A stretch of DNA of 64,000 bases from Acetobacterium wieringae (GCF_001766835.1 NZ_LKEU01000009.1:27736-91735); one strand, 5' to 3'; counted from the stretch's first letter, positions 34,892 through 43,862 are shown. The notes: generated from the sequence alone by a model not told the origin. Numbers and translations: made by a program.

Positions 34892-36487
34892 ATGATAACA
34901 GTATCAGAACTAAGCTTAAATTTTAGCGGAACAAATCTTTTTTCCAATGTAAATATAAAGTTTACCCCGGGGAATTGTTATGGGGTCATTGGAGCGAACG
35001 GGGCTGGAAAAACCACTTTTTTGAAAATTTTATCAGGCGAAATTGAACCATCCACCGGGAATGTCTTTATCCCCGAGCACATGCGGATGTCGGTCTTAAA
35101 GCAGGATCATTATGCTTATGATGCGTATTCAGTTTTGGATACCATCATGATGGGGAATCAACGTTTGTATTCGGTTATGAAAGAAAAAGATGCCCTGTAT
35201 ATGAAAGAAGATTTTTCTGATGAGGACGGTATCCGGGCTGGCGAACTGGAAGGTGAATTTGCCGAAATGGGCGGTTGGGAAGCCGAATCCGATGCGTCCC
35301 GTATCATTCAGGGGCTTGGTCTGGGGGTCGAAATTCTTGATGCCAATATGGACAGCCTGACTGGTAACGAAAAGGTCAAGGTTTTACTGGCCCAGGCCTT
35401 GTTTGGCAAGCCGGAAATCATCTTACTGGATGAGCCCACTAACCATTTGGATATTCAGGCCGTCGAATGGCTGGAAGAATTTTTGATGGATTATGAGGGA
35501 ACGGTTATTGTGGTATCCCATGACCGTTATTTCTTAAATAACGTCTGTACCCATATCGTCGATATCGACTTCGGTAAGATTAAGGTTTATGTCGGAAATT
35601 ATGATTTCTGGTATGAGTCCAGTCAGTTGATTCAGCGCCTAATCAAAGATCAGAACAAGAAAAATGAAGATAAGGCCAAAGAGCTCCAGAACTTTATCGC
35701 CCGGTTCTCAGCCAATAAATCCAAATCCAAACAGGCCACATCCCGTAAGAAAATGTTGGATAAACTGAATATTGAAGACATGCCGTCTTCATCCCGAAAA
35801 TATCCCTGGGTTGGCTTCCAGATTGATCGGGAACCCGGTAAAGAAATTTTAACGGTTGAGCATTTATCAAAAACCATCGATGGCGTCAAAGTTCTTAATA
35901 ACGTCAGTTTTCGGGTTAACAAAGAAGATAAGATCGCTTTTGTTGCTGACAACGAGATTGCCATGACGACCTTGTTTAAAATTCTGATGGAAGAAATTGA
36001 ACCAGATGAAGGCAGTTTTAAATGGGGGGTCAGTACCACCCAGTCGTATTTCCCGAAAGATAACAGCGATTATTTTAATGGATGCACATTAAATATTTGT
36101 CAATGGCTACAGCAGTATACCGAAGAAATTACGGAAACCTATATCCGGGGTTTTCTGGGACGGATGCTTTTTTCTGGCGATGATATTTATAAAGAGGTTC
36201 AGGTTCTGTCTGGGGGCGAAAAGGTACGTTGTATGCTGTCCAAAATGATGATGTTTGGTTCAAACGTTTTAGTCCTGGATCAACCGACCAATCACCTGGA
36301 TCTGGAATCCATTACCGCCGTTAATAATGGTCTGATTGATTTTAAAGGGATCTTACTTTTTGCCAGCCATGACCATCAGTTTATGCAAACCGTAGCGAAT
36401 CGCATTATTGAAATCAGAGAAGAAGGCATCATTGATCGTCTCTCGACGTATGATGAATTCATTGAATACAAAAAAAGTCTGGCCTAG
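34892..36487 (+). CDS. ABC-F family ATPase (YkpA/YbiT-like) with degenerate second site
   Basis: Soluble protein of 531 residues with two fused ABC domains and no membrane part; ABC-F proteins act on the ribosome as translation factors or antibiotic protection proteins. The first domain has Walker A GANGAGKTT, signature LTGNEKVKV (instead of LSGGE) and Walker B LLDEPTNHLD. A basic linker (KSKSKQATSRKKML) follows. The second domain has DNEIAMTTLF in place of a Walker A, a good LSGGEK signature, and VLDQPTNHLD with Gln at the catalytic Glu position. Site 2 therefore looks unable to hydrolyse ATP normally. YbiT/YkpA is the closest subgroup I recognise. Confidence 0.9.
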   Translation: MITVSELSLNFSGTNLFSNVNIKFTPGNCYGVIGANGAGKTTFLKILSGEIEPSTGNVFIPEHMRMSVLKQDHYAYDAYSVLDTIMMGNQRLYSVMKEKDALYMKEDFSDEDGIRAGELEGEFAEMGGWEAESDASRIIQGLGLGVEILDANMDSLTGNEKVKVLLAQALFGKPEIILLDEPTNHLDIQAVEWLEEFLMDYEGTVIVVSHDRYFLNNVCTHIVDIDFGKIKVYVGNYDFWYESSQLIQRLIKDQNKKNEDKAKELQNFIARFSANKSKSKQATSRKKMLDKLNIEDMPSSSRKYPWVGFQIDREPGKEILTVEHLSKTIDGVKVLNNVSFRVNKEDKIAFVADNEIAMTTLFKILMEEIEPDEGSFKWGVSTTQSYFPKDNSDYFNGCTLNICQWLQQYTEEITETYIRGFLGRMLFSGDDIYKEVQVLSGGEKVRCMLSKMMMFGSNVLVLDQPTNHLDLESITAVNNGLIDFKGILLFASHDHQFMQTVANRIIEIREEGIIDRLSTYDEFIEYKKSLA

Positions 36488-36499
36488 TATCATATCAAG

Positions 36500-36541
36500 C
36501 GCACTGCCAATGGTAAATTTACCCTTGGCAGTGCGTTTTTC
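36500..36541 (+). terminator. Intrinsic terminator after the ABC-F gene
   Basis: CGCACTGCCAA pairs exactly with TTGGCAGTGCG around a 14-base loop, followed by five T residues. Confidence 0.88.
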
Positions 36542-36672
36542 TGTTTTATAATGATGTCATCTGATCCGAAAAAATAAAAGATTCAAATGATGTGGCTGGT
36601 CAGACGTCCGTAAAAAGTTGTGTGGAATTGTTGATTATTTAACGATTTGTGTATTAACTCACAACATAAAAA

Positions 36673-36701
36673 TTTACAAAGTCATAAGATTAGTTTATAA
36701 T
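36673..36701 (+). promoter_or_regulatory. Sigma-A promoter for the QueG-like gene
   Basis: TTTACA (36673-36678), 17-base spacer, TATAAT (36696-36701), 32 bases before the ATG at 36734. Confidence 0.7.
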
Positions 36702-36733
36702 TAAATCGATATGATGAATCGAGAGAGGCTAAA

Positions 36734-37573
36734 ATGGACAAAATAGAATTAATACAGCTAGCTGAAGACTTTATAGCAAATTCAGCTGATAATCGGATAA
36801 AAATGGACAGTAAAGCACCCATTGAATTAGTCGGTGAAAAAATATATGATCCGCCAATTTTTGGTTTTTGTGAAGCGAGTGATGAGGTGTTTGCAGTTCT
36901 CAAAAACCCCGAGGTGATTGGCTGCCATTTCCGGAATCCCCGGGAGTGGTTGCCGACAGCACAAACTGTGATCTCATTTTTTCTGCCCTATAGTGAAGCT
37001 GTCAAAGCCAGCAATCGGGAACAAAAAATCTGGCCCTCCTGGGGATGGTTAGTTGGTCGGGTTGAAGGCCACCGCTTGTTACGTACCCTGTTATCAAAAA
37101 TGGAGTTACACTTAAGAAAGGCTGGTTATGCTTCAGTCATTCCGACTATGGATAAAAAGTTTTTCAGCATTACCGAACCCATTGAAGAACTTTGTGGTGA
37201 GCCGCTGGCCTTCACAAGTAACTGGTCAGAACGCCACATCGCTTACCTTGCCGGACTGGGAACTTTTGGTCTTTCAAAAGGATTGATCACGAAAAAGGGT
37301 ATTGCTGGCAGATTTGGCAGCCTGGTGACTGAACTGCAGTTGGAACCCAATGGGCGACCATATGAAATTTATAACGCCTATTGTACGCAGTGCGGAGCGT
37401 GTGTTAAGCAATGCCCGGTGAAAGCCATTTCAATTGAAAAAGGAAAAGATCATCGACTATGCAGCATTTTTTTGGATAAAACTGCAGAAAAATACAAACC
37501 CCGATATGGTTGTGGTAAGTGCCAAGTCAATGTACCCTGCGAAAATGGCATACCGGGTCAAAAAAGTAATTAG
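36734..37573 (+). CDS. QueG-like 4Fe-4S protein (epoxyqueuosine-reductase-related)
   Basis: Protein of 279 residues related to the COG1600 group. It has an N-terminal region with TAQTVISFFLPYS, an RHIAYLAGLGTFGLSKGLIT segment like the QueG nucleotide/cobalamin region, and two clusters of Cys. CTQCGACVKQCP is a classic 4Fe-4S motif, and CGKCQVNVPCE is a second. It differs from true QueG in length and spacing, so it is probably a paralogue of unknown substrate, common in anaerobic Clostridia. The ribosome binding site is GAGAGAGG. Confidence 0.75.
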   Translation: MDKIELIQLAEDFIANSADNRIKMDSKAPIELVGEKIYDPPIFGFCEASDEVFAVLKNPEVIGCHFRNPREWLPTAQTVISFFLPYSEAVKASNREQKIWPSWGWLVGRVEGHRLLRTLLSKMELHLRKAGYASVIPTMDKKFFSITEPIEELCGEPLAFTSNWSERHIAYLAGLGTFGLSKGLITKKGIAGRFGSLVTELQLEPNGRPYEIYNAYCTQCGACVKQCPVKAISIEKGKDHRLCSIFLDKTAEKYKPRYGCGKCQVNVPCENGIPGQKSN

Positions 37574-37709
37574 TGTAGTCAAACTAAAGTTTGTCTGTGT
37601 TTAGACGATACAGCGACGATGAATAAGAATGAAAAAAGCCAAAAAAAAAACGCAGTTGGCTGTCATTTCAGAAATCCAGCCAATTTAGCTTAAAAGATGG
37701 AGTTAAATC

Positions 37710-38255
37710 ATGCTTGCTAAAAAGTATCAGAAGCTTGAAGAATTAGAAAAAGTGATTGAGTTTACCTATCCCGGAATTACCTTGCTGATTCGTGACTGCA
37801 ATCTCGGTGAATTGGGAAAAAAATACCAGGTCGGGATGGTGCTAAAGGAACTGGGCTTTACCGATGCCAGTTTGCGCCGGGGTGGTATGGTAACGACCCA
37901 TCGTCTGGCAATCCTTTCCAATCATTATGCAAACATGCAGTCTTATGAACATGACACGCATTGGGGGCTTTGTGTGATGGAGGCAGGTTCTCATTTCAAA
38001 GTGTTGGATACCTTTACTCAGGGTGATAAAACCCAGATTATCCTACTTCATCTGCCCGAAAAAGGCTGGGAGGTGTTCGACACTGTGGCAACAAACATTG
38101 ATCAGCAGGTTGTGGAAATTGTCCGGGAAGGATTTACACATTGTCTCGAACTTCCGCCGATTCCTGAACTGACTACCCAGAGCTGGCTCAAACGTTGCCA
38201 CTATCCTATTGGCATGTCAGAGAAAGGCGATTATTTTCCCCTCAGTACCGACTGA
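37710..38255 (+). CDS. Hypothetical protein
   Basis: Protein of 181 residues that I do not recognise. It has no signal peptide or membrane segment and a mixed alpha/beta composition. Possibly informative segments are LRRGGMVTTHRLAILSNHYANM and the C-terminal WLKRCHYPIGMSEKGDYF. Codon use is like its neighbours. It starts after GATGGAG and is closed by a terminator. It lies between the QueG-like gene and the c-di-GMP enzyme gene without a clear functional link to either. Confidence 0.75.
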   Translation: MLAKKYQKLEELEKVIEFTYPGITLLIRDCNLGELGKKYQVGMVLKELGFTDASLRRGGMVTTHRLAILSNHYANMQSYEHDTHWGLCVMEAGSHFKVLDTFTQGDKTQIILLHLPEKGWEVFDTVATNIDQQVVEIVREGFTHCLELPPIPELTTQSWLKRCHYPIGMSEKGDYFPLSTD

Positions 38256-38276
38256 ATCATTTTTATATTGAATCCG

Positions 38277-38318
38277 AATCACAAGAATAATGGTGACATC
38301 ATTTCTTGTGATTTTTTT
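38277..38318 (+). terminator. Intrinsic terminator after the hypothetical gene
   Basis: AATCACAAGAA pairs with TTCTTGTGATT, followed by a T run. Confidence 0.85.
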
Positions 38319-38438
38319 ATACCATTTATCACAAAACTACCTGATGATTGAAACAGCTCGTTTGGGGTAAATAAGATAACATAACACTGCGATTTGGAAT
38401 AGGACAAAATATGAAATCGTGAATTTAAGGTAGATGAG

Positions 38439-40721
38439 GTGAGTAAATTGGATGATCATCGAATGGGTCAGATCCAAAAAAACGATGCTTTTTTTGAAGA
38501 ACTATTTCGATATAATACTGAAATAATGCTGTTGATTGATCCAGAGTCCCTCAGAATTGAAGACTGCAACATTTCTGCCTGTGAATTTTATGGAAAACCC
38601 CATGATCAGATGATTACATCTAAAATTACCCACTTTAATTGCCTTAATGAAGAGCAACTGAAAAAAGAAATTATACGGGCCAAAAATAAAGAGCAGAAGC
38701 AGTTTTATTTTAAACATCGTCGTGCTAATGGTGAAATCAGTGATGTTGAAGTGCGAACAATTCCGTTAACGCTGCAAGGCAGAAATTATTTACTTTCGAT
38801 TGTGACGGATATATCCGGATTGCAACTCGACAGTGATTTATTACGACAGGAAAATACCCTCTTAGAAAAGCGGGTTGCGGAACGAACCTATGATCTGAAT
38901 GAACTGAATAATCAGCTAATCGTTGCAAAAGCTGAATTAGAACGGGAAATGGTCTTCATTAACGCATTGTTTGAGAGCGTTCCTGGTTATCTGTACGTTT
39001 ATGATGAAACCGGAAAGCTGATTAAATGGAATAAAAAACATGAAGAAATGACTGGCTATTCAGCTGAAGAGCTGGCTCACATGACCCTGGATCAGTGGTT
39101 TGAAGGTGAGGATTTAATTAGAGTCATGGCAGCGGTTGAAGCGGTATATAAAACAGGTTATGGCGAGGTCGACGCTAACCTGATTACTAAGGGTGGCGGA
39201 AAACTCCTCATTCGATCCAATGGGGTGCTGATGAACCTCGATGGAAAACGGTATTTCACCGGAGTGGGAATCGATATTACCGAAAGCAAGCGGCTGGAAA
39301 CGGCCTTGGAACAAGAAAGCAAACTGCTTGAGACAACGCTGATTTCTGTTGGTGATGGGGTTATCTCCTGTGATCGGAATGGCCAGATTCTTTTTATCAA
39401 CCGGGTGGCAGAAGAATTAACCGGATGGACAAAAAATGAGGCCTTGGGTAAACCAATTGAAGACGTATTTGACATTGTTAATGACACCAGCCATGAAAAA
39501 GCAGGGAACATTGTTGCAGATGTTATCAATACAAAAAGTATTCGGGAGTTGGATAATCAAACCCTGTTAATTGCCAGCGATGGCAGTGAACGACCCATTG
39601 AAGACAGCGCTGCTCCGATTATTGATGAAGGCGGCGAGGTGCTAGGTGTTGTGGTGGTATTCCGGGATTATACCGAGAAAAAACAGAAGCTGGAACAGAT
39701 TCAATTTTTAAGCTATCACGATCAGCTCACCGGACTCTATAACCGGCGTTTTTACGAAGAAGAACTTCGCCGTATGGACACCCAGCGAAATCTCCCTCTC
39801 TCTTTAATCATGGGAGATGTCAACGGATTAAAACTGGTAAATGACAGTTTTGGACACGTCATGGGGGACGAATTATTAAAAAAAGCTGCTTCTGTCATTT
39901 CCAAATCGTGTCGTGCTGATGATGTTGTAGCAAGATTAGGTGGCGATGAGTTTGTCGTGTTATTACCGAAAACCGATCAAGCTGTCGCTGAAGAAATAAT
40001 TGCACGTATTGAAAAATTGGCCAGTAAGGAGAAAGTTGGCACCATGGAGCTATCCATTTCGTTTGGGTTTGAAACAAAATATGACAAAGATGAAGATATC
40101 CAACAGGTATTTAAAAAGGCCGAAGACTATATGTATCGTCGAAAACTTACTGAAAGTCTGGGGATGCGGAATAAAACCGTTGGAATGGTCATTGAAACCT
40201 TGTTTGATAAATACCAAAAGGAGATGTTACACTCCGAGCGGGTCAGTAAACTGTCGGCTGAATTAGGAAGTAAGATTGGACTGAACACAAAGGACTCCCA
40301 TGATCTAAAGACTGCCGGATTAATGCATGATATTGGAAAGATTGGCATCGCCGATGGCATTCTTGACAAATCGGAAAAATTAAATGATGAGGATTGGGCA
40401 GAAATCAGGCGTCATCCTGAAATAGGCTATCGTATTTTAAGTTCTGCCAATGAGTTTGCTGAAATTGCCGATCACATCCTTGAGAGCCACGAACGCTGGG
40501 ATGGTTGTGGGTACCCTAAAGGACTAAAAGGCGAAGAAATTTCACTGGAAGCCCGAATCATTGCGATTGCTGATGCCTATGATGCAATGACCAAGATGCG
40601 GTTTCATATGGATACGCTCACGGTTGAAGAAGCAATTGCAGAGATTAACCGTTGTTCCGGAACTCAGTTTGATCCGGAAATTGCCAGAGTATTTATTGAC
40701 ATAATTAAAAATGAGGATTAA
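38439..40721 (+). CDS. PAS-GGDEF-HD-GYP c-di-GMP turnover protein
   Basis: Cytosolic protein of 760 residues with three PAS-type sensor regions (about 15-125, 170-290 and 290-420), a coiled coil (LLEKRVAERTYDLNELNNQL), a diguanylate cyclase domain and an HD-GYP phosphodiesterase domain. The GGDEF motif is intact in RLGGDEFVVLL, with an upstream RADD that fits the RxxD inhibitory site. The HD-GYP part has LMHDIGKIGI and HERWDGCGYPKGL. No membrane helix is seen. It can in principle both make and degrade c-di-GMP, the ligand of the riboswitches at 19.5-21.7 kb. It starts at a GTG after AAGGTAGATGAG. Confidence 0.93.
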   Translation: MSKLDDHRMGQIQKNDAFFEELFRYNTEIMLLIDPESLRIEDCNISACEFYGKPHDQMITSKITHFNCLNEEQLKKEIIRAKNKEQKQFYFKHRRANGEISDVEVRTIPLTLQGRNYLLSIVTDISGLQLDSDLLRQENTLLEKRVAERTYDLNELNNQLIVAKAELEREMVFINALFESVPGYLYVYDETGKLIKWNKKHEEMTGYSAEELAHMTLDQWFEGEDLIRVMAAVEAVYKTGYGEVDANLITKGGGKLLIRSNGVLMNLDGKRYFTGVGIDITESKRLETALEQESKLLETTLISVGDGVISCDRNGQILFINRVAEELTGWTKNEALGKPIEDVFDIVNDTSHEKAGNIVADVINTKSIRELDNQTLLIASDGSERPIEDSAAPIIDEGGEVLGVVVVFRDYTEKKQKLEQIQFLSYHDQLTGLYNRRFYEEELRRMDTQRNLPLSLIMGDVNGLKLVNDSFGHVMGDELLKKAASVISKSCRADDVVARLGGDEFVVLLPKTDQAVAEEIIARIEKLASKEKVGTMELSISFGFETKYDKDEDIQQVFKKAEDYMYRRKLTESLGMRNKTVGMVIETLFDKYQKEMLHSERVSKLSAELGSKIGLNTKDSHDLKTAGLMHDIGKIGIADGILDKSEKLNDEDWAEIRRHPEIGYRILSSANEFAEIADHILESHERWDGCGYPKGLKGEEISLEARIIAIADAYDAMTKMRFHMDTLTVEEAIAEINRCSGTQFDPEIARVFIDIIKNED

Positions 40722-40726
40722 GTATC

Positions 40727-40762
40727 GGTGACAACTTTGGTGACAACTTTGGTGACAACTGA
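40727..40762 (+). repeat. Three copies of a 12-bp repeat
   Basis: GGTGACAACTTT occurs at 40727 and 40739, and a third copy at 40751 ends in GA. It lies between the stop of the c-di-GMP gene and the terminator stem. No function is apparent. Confidence 0.85.
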
Positions 40763-40791
40763 ACCGGAACGCTTAGTTAAGCGTTCCGGTT
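40762..40791. terminator. Bidirectional terminator between convergent genes
   Basis: AACCGGAACGCTTA is a perfect inverted repeat of TAAGCGTTCCGGTT with two bases between. It abuts the stop codon of the minus-strand gene. Confidence 0.75.
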
Positions 40792-41447
40792 TAATCGTGT
40801 TTTTTGAGGTTGTGCAAATTGTGAAACATTACGCCAAAGGTTTCATGTTTTACCTGGGTGGGGTCAAATTTTACCAATTTAAAGGTGATTTGTACACAAA
40901 AACCAATGGCAAAGGCCGAAATGACCGTTCCCAAACCAACCATTCCACCCAGTAGCCAGCCAATAAAAACAACACTGACTTCCAAAATGCCGCGGCAAAG
41001 GCCCACTGGCAGTCCTGTTTTACGGGTTACCGCCACCATCAGGCTGTCCCGGGGACCAGCGCCGAAGGCTGATGAAATATAAAAGTATGTACCCAGTGAA
41101 ATTATAAAAAGACCAATAATGAGTACCAGGGTACCGATCCAGAAGTTGTCAAAAAGTGGGATGAAATCTAAATAAAGGATCAGATCCATGAAGAGTCCGA
41201 TCATGAACATATTAAAAATAGTGCCAAGTCCAATTTTTTCCCCCAGCATGAATACAATGGCAACAATGAGGGCGCCCACGGCGGTATTCACCAACCCGAT
41301 ACTGACCCCAAGGGTTTGACTGATCCCACTGTGCAGAACTTCCCAGGGAGCATAACCGACATTTGCCCGCATGGTCACAATAATTCCCAATCCATATAGA
41401 AAGAGCCCAAAATTTAGTTTGATAAATCTTACAATGTAGCCAGTCAT
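40791..41447 (-). CDS. YczE/YitT-like integral membrane protein
   Basis: Membrane protein of 218 residues with about five to six hydrophobic segments and the motif ISSAFGAGPRDSLMVAVTRKTGLPVG, typical of the YczE/YyaS family. Function is not established. The frame extends upstream to 41507, but the ATG at 41447 follows AGGAGGGC and starts the conserved MTGYIVRFIKLNFGLFLYG. It has its own promoter, divergent from the reductase gene at 41623. Confidence 0.85.
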   Translation of the reverse strand: MTGYIVRFIKLNFGLFLYGLGIIVTMRANVGYAPWEVLHSGISQTLGVSIGLVNTAVGALIVAIVFMLGEKIGLGTIFNMFMIGLFMDLILYLDFIPLFDNFWIGTLVLIIGLFIISLGTYFYISSAFGAGPRDSLMVAVTRKTGLPVGLCRGILEVSVVFIGWLLGGMVGLGTVISAFAIGFCVQITFKLVKFDPTQVKHETFGVMFHNLHNLKKHD

Positions 41448-41475
41448 GATGCCCTCCTGATAGAATAATGTTCCC

Positions 41476-41503
41476 AGTATAACACAAAACAATTCGTGGT
41501 CAA
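41476..41503 (-). promoter_or_regulatory. Promoter for the YczE-like gene
   Basis: Minus strand: TTGACC (41503-41498), 16-base spacer, TATACT (41481-41476) preceded by TG as an extended -10, about 29 bases before the ATG. Confidence 0.6.
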
Positions 41504-41532
41504 ACAATAAAATCTGCTAATCTGAAAGATTT

Positions 41533-41577
41533 CAAGCAGTTGACTGCTTGTTTACTTTAAAAATAATGTGGTATACT
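41533..41577 (+). promoter_or_regulatory. Operator-like palindrome and promoter for the flavodoxin-like gene
   Basis: CAAGCAG (41533-41539) is repeated inverted as CTGCTTG (41544-41550). Directly after it lie TTGTTT (41548-41553) and, 18 bases on, TATACT (41572-41577) with an upstream TG (extended -10). The palindrome touches the -35 and lies between two divergent promoters, a normal place for a regulator site. Confidence 0.45.
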
Positions 41578-41622
41578 AACAACAAATAGAATAGCTGGAG
41601 CATAATGCTTGGGAGGTAAGAA

Positions 41623-42258
41623 ATGAAAGTAATTGGTATTAATGGCAGTCCTCACGGTGAAGGAAATACATTTACGGCGCTTAGTATTGCGGGTGATATT
41701 TTTGCTCAAGAAAGCATCGATTTTGAAATTTTCAACGTTGGGATGAAGGCGGTTCAAGGCTGTACGGGATGCAATGCCTGTGGAAAAAATAAAAACGAGC
41801 AGTGTATCTTTACCAAAGATGTTGTCAACGAAGGAATTCAAAAAATGAAGGCCGCTGATGGGATTGTTTTTGCCAGCCCTGTCCACTTTTCCGGCATCAG
41901 CGGAAATATGAAGTCATTTTTGGATCGAGCTTTTTATGTTGCTGGCGCCAATGGTGGATTGTTTCGTCACAAGGTGGCTGGCGCCCTGGTTGCCGTCAGA
42001 CGTTCTGGTGGGGTGGCAAGCATTGATCAATTAAATCACTATATCACCTACTCCGAAATGGTTATGGCTACTGGTAACTACTGGAATGTTATTCATGGTC
42101 GGACTGCGGGAGAAGCCTCCCAGGATACTGAAGGTGCTCAGACCATTGAGGTCACAGCTGCCAATATGGTTTGGTTGATGCGCCTGATCGAAAATGGCAA
42201 GGGGGTTGTGGCCGAGCCGAACCCTTATAAAAAAGTGTATATGCATTTTGTCAGATAA
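41623..42258 (+). CDS. Flavodoxin-fold NAD(P)H-dependent FMN reductase-like protein
   Basis: Protein of 211 residues in the flavodoxin/NADPH-dependent FMN reductase family. The flavin phosphate loop is GINGSPHGEGNTFTAL, followed by a Cys-rich segment GCTGCNACGKN and the SPVHFSGISGNMKSFLDRAF motif. Iron-sulfur flavoproteins and related NADPH-dependent FMN reductases of anaerobes share this layout. The Cys spacing C-x2-C-x2-C suggests an Fe-S cluster or redox centre, but only a flavodoxin-type function can be stated. It has a GGGAGG ribosome binding site and a strong terminator behind it. Confidence 0.85.
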   Translation: MKVIGINGSPHGEGNTFTALSIAGDIFAQESIDFEIFNVGMKAVQGCTGCNACGKNKNEQCIFTKDVVNEGIQKMKAADGIVFASPVHFSGISGNMKSFLDRAFYVAGANGGLFRHKVAGALVAVRRSGGVASIDQLNHYITYSEMVMATGNYWNVIHGRTAGEASQDTEGAQTIEVTAANMVWLMRLIENGKGVVAEPNPYKKVYMHFVR

Positions 42259-42270
42259 GTCAGATTCACT

Positions 42271-42308
42271 AAAAAACACGTTTAGACAATCGTTTAAACG
42301 TGTTTTTT
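42271..42308. terminator. Bidirectional terminator
   Basis: AAAAAACACGTTT is an inverted repeat of AAACGTGTTTTTT. It has A and T runs on both sides and serves the convergent reductase and DUF4097-like genes. Confidence 0.85.
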
Positions 42309-42314
42309 CATGGG

Positions 42315-43159
42315 CTATTTAAAGGTCAAGTTAACTGGTCCGACCCCGCCATCGATATCAATGTGATGCGGTGCAGATTTTGATCCAGTACCAGTTTCTG
42401 AAAGATTTTGACCATTAATGGTAATGGGGCCAATACCCTGGTCAGCGGTAATAAAATAGTCGTTCACACTGGCGTTGATATCTAAACTGGTCTGGCCAAC
42501 GCCACAGTCGATTTCCAGATCGCCAGTAACCAGTCCTTGAATATCTATGAGTCCGACACCACCTTTGATCGCAAAGTCATTGAGTTGAACATCGGTAAAA
42601 TGAACAGCACCGGCACCGCCGTTAAGTTTACCGGAATCGGCTTGAAGCTGGTCTGCGACAATTTCTCCAGCGCCTTGTTTGAGGATCAGTTCATCGGTGA
42701 TAATTTCTAATAATTCGCCACGTCCAGCCCCGATTTCAAGTTCCATTTTTTTCAAATGCGTGTCACGAGGGATTGTCACCACAAGATTGGGAGCTTTATC
42801 TTTGCCGATCAGATTCGGCAAGATATTGGTATTTTCCTGATCTTCAATGACAAGTTTGCTATTGTTCAGAGTGGCAGTTAAGCTTGCCGGAATGTTTGTA
42901 CCTTCAACTTGAAAAGTGTCGCCGCTTTGCAGGGTAATACTACCGGCGTCAAATTTGATCAGAACGGACTCCAGTTTACCACTGAAATCCTGCTTGAAGC
43001 TATGACTATTTTGTTCAGTGATGGGGGGCGATTATCGATAAATCCAAAACCCCGCAAAAGAGCCACGCCGCCATTGACAATACTGGAGATGATTCCTAAT
43101 GCCAGAACCAGACCAAAGGCAATGGCCAGGTATTTAATCCATGTGTGATTGGTATTCAT
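42315..43159 (-). pseudogene. DUF4097-like surface protein gene with frameshift at a G6/C6 tract
   Basis: Two frames together make one coherent protein. The N-terminal part (43159 down to about 43028) begins MNTNHTWIKYLAIAFGLVLALG, with a membrane helix. The rest (about 43022 to 42315) encodes a beta-rich domain with repeated GAG/GGVG turns (ELEIGAGRG, LNGGAGAV, KGGVGLIDI, GGVGPVNLTF), as in DUF4097-type adhesin-like domains. The join lies at a run of six G (43023-43028; C on the coding strand). One extra base would restore a single frame of about 280 codons. Strand slippage, true decay, transcriptional slippage or a sequencing error are all possible. It overlaps the LiaF-like gene by ATGA. 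Confidence 0.75.
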
Positions 43160-43833
43160 TTGACTTCTGTCCCCCCGAAGATATTGGTGGAGTTGATATA
43201 GATAGTCGGAGGATTATCGCCTAATGGTTGATTGGCTTTGTTCGAAGCGCCGCCAAAAATCGGTGTTGTCGACATTTCTACCCGGACATTATTGGGAACC
43301 AACAGATCAACGCCGCCAAAGACGGCAGTGGCAGAAATATAAATGTCCTGGTTGATAATCGCTTGTCTTAGGTCAAGGGAGACACTCCCGAAAACCGCAG
43401 TTAAATTAGCACCATTAAATTCTTCGCCAGGAAAGTTAATCTCCTGACCGCCGAAAACAGCAGAATATTCGGGGAGACCATCCTTAGTCATGCCTTGAAT
43501 CAGCTTGGCATTTTTGCTGAGGCGATCTTTAAACATAATGCTCAGACCAACGGCAATGATAATAATTGGAAAAATCAGATCGACCAGTAGCGACCCATCA
43601 AAATAACCCCGGGCTGATATAAAAAGTAATACCCCAATACCCAGTCCAATGGTATTCCAAAGCTGAATCCCATTTTGAACCATGCTAATGGCACAGGGAA
43701 CAATTATAAACAGGGTCCACCAGCCAGTAAAAAATAATTCAAAATTCCAAAGGCCAAACACATTTCCGGCAAAACCAAGGCCAATAACGACCAACAGAAG
43801 TCCCCATAACAAGTTTCCGACTCGATTTCTCAT
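43156..43833 (-). CDS. LiaF-like membrane protein
   Basis: Protein of 225 residues with about four membrane helices in the first 105 residues and a C-terminal beta-helical LiaF/DUF2154-like domain (YSAVFGGQEI, LTAVFGSVSLDL, ATAVFGGVDLLVP, TTPIFGGASN, STNIFGGTEVK). LiaF represses the LiaRS cell-envelope stress system in Bacillus; no LiaRS genes are nearby, so the partner is unknown. It has an AAGGAG ribosome binding site and an extended -10 promoter just upstream, and is coupled to the following DUF4097-like gene. Confidence 0.85.
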   Translation of the reverse strand: MRNRVGNLLWGLLLVVIGLGFAGNVFGLWNFELFFTGWWTLFIIVPCAISMVQNGIQLWNTIGLGIGVLLFISARGYFDGSLLVDLIFPIIIIAVGLSIMFKDRLSKNAKLIQGMTKDGLPEYSAVFGGQEINFPGEEFNGANLTAVFGSVSLDLRQAIINQDIYISATAVFGGVDLLVPNNVRVEMSTTPIFGGASNKANQPLGDNPPTIYINSTNIFGGTEVK

Positions 43834-43862
43834 TTTTTTCTCCTTACTTCACAGTTTTCTAT

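Noticed and set aside
40728..40955. Plus-strand reading frame beginning MTTLVTTLVTT
   Set aside because: It covers the 12-bp repeat, the terminator hairpin and the reverse strand of the YczE-like gene.
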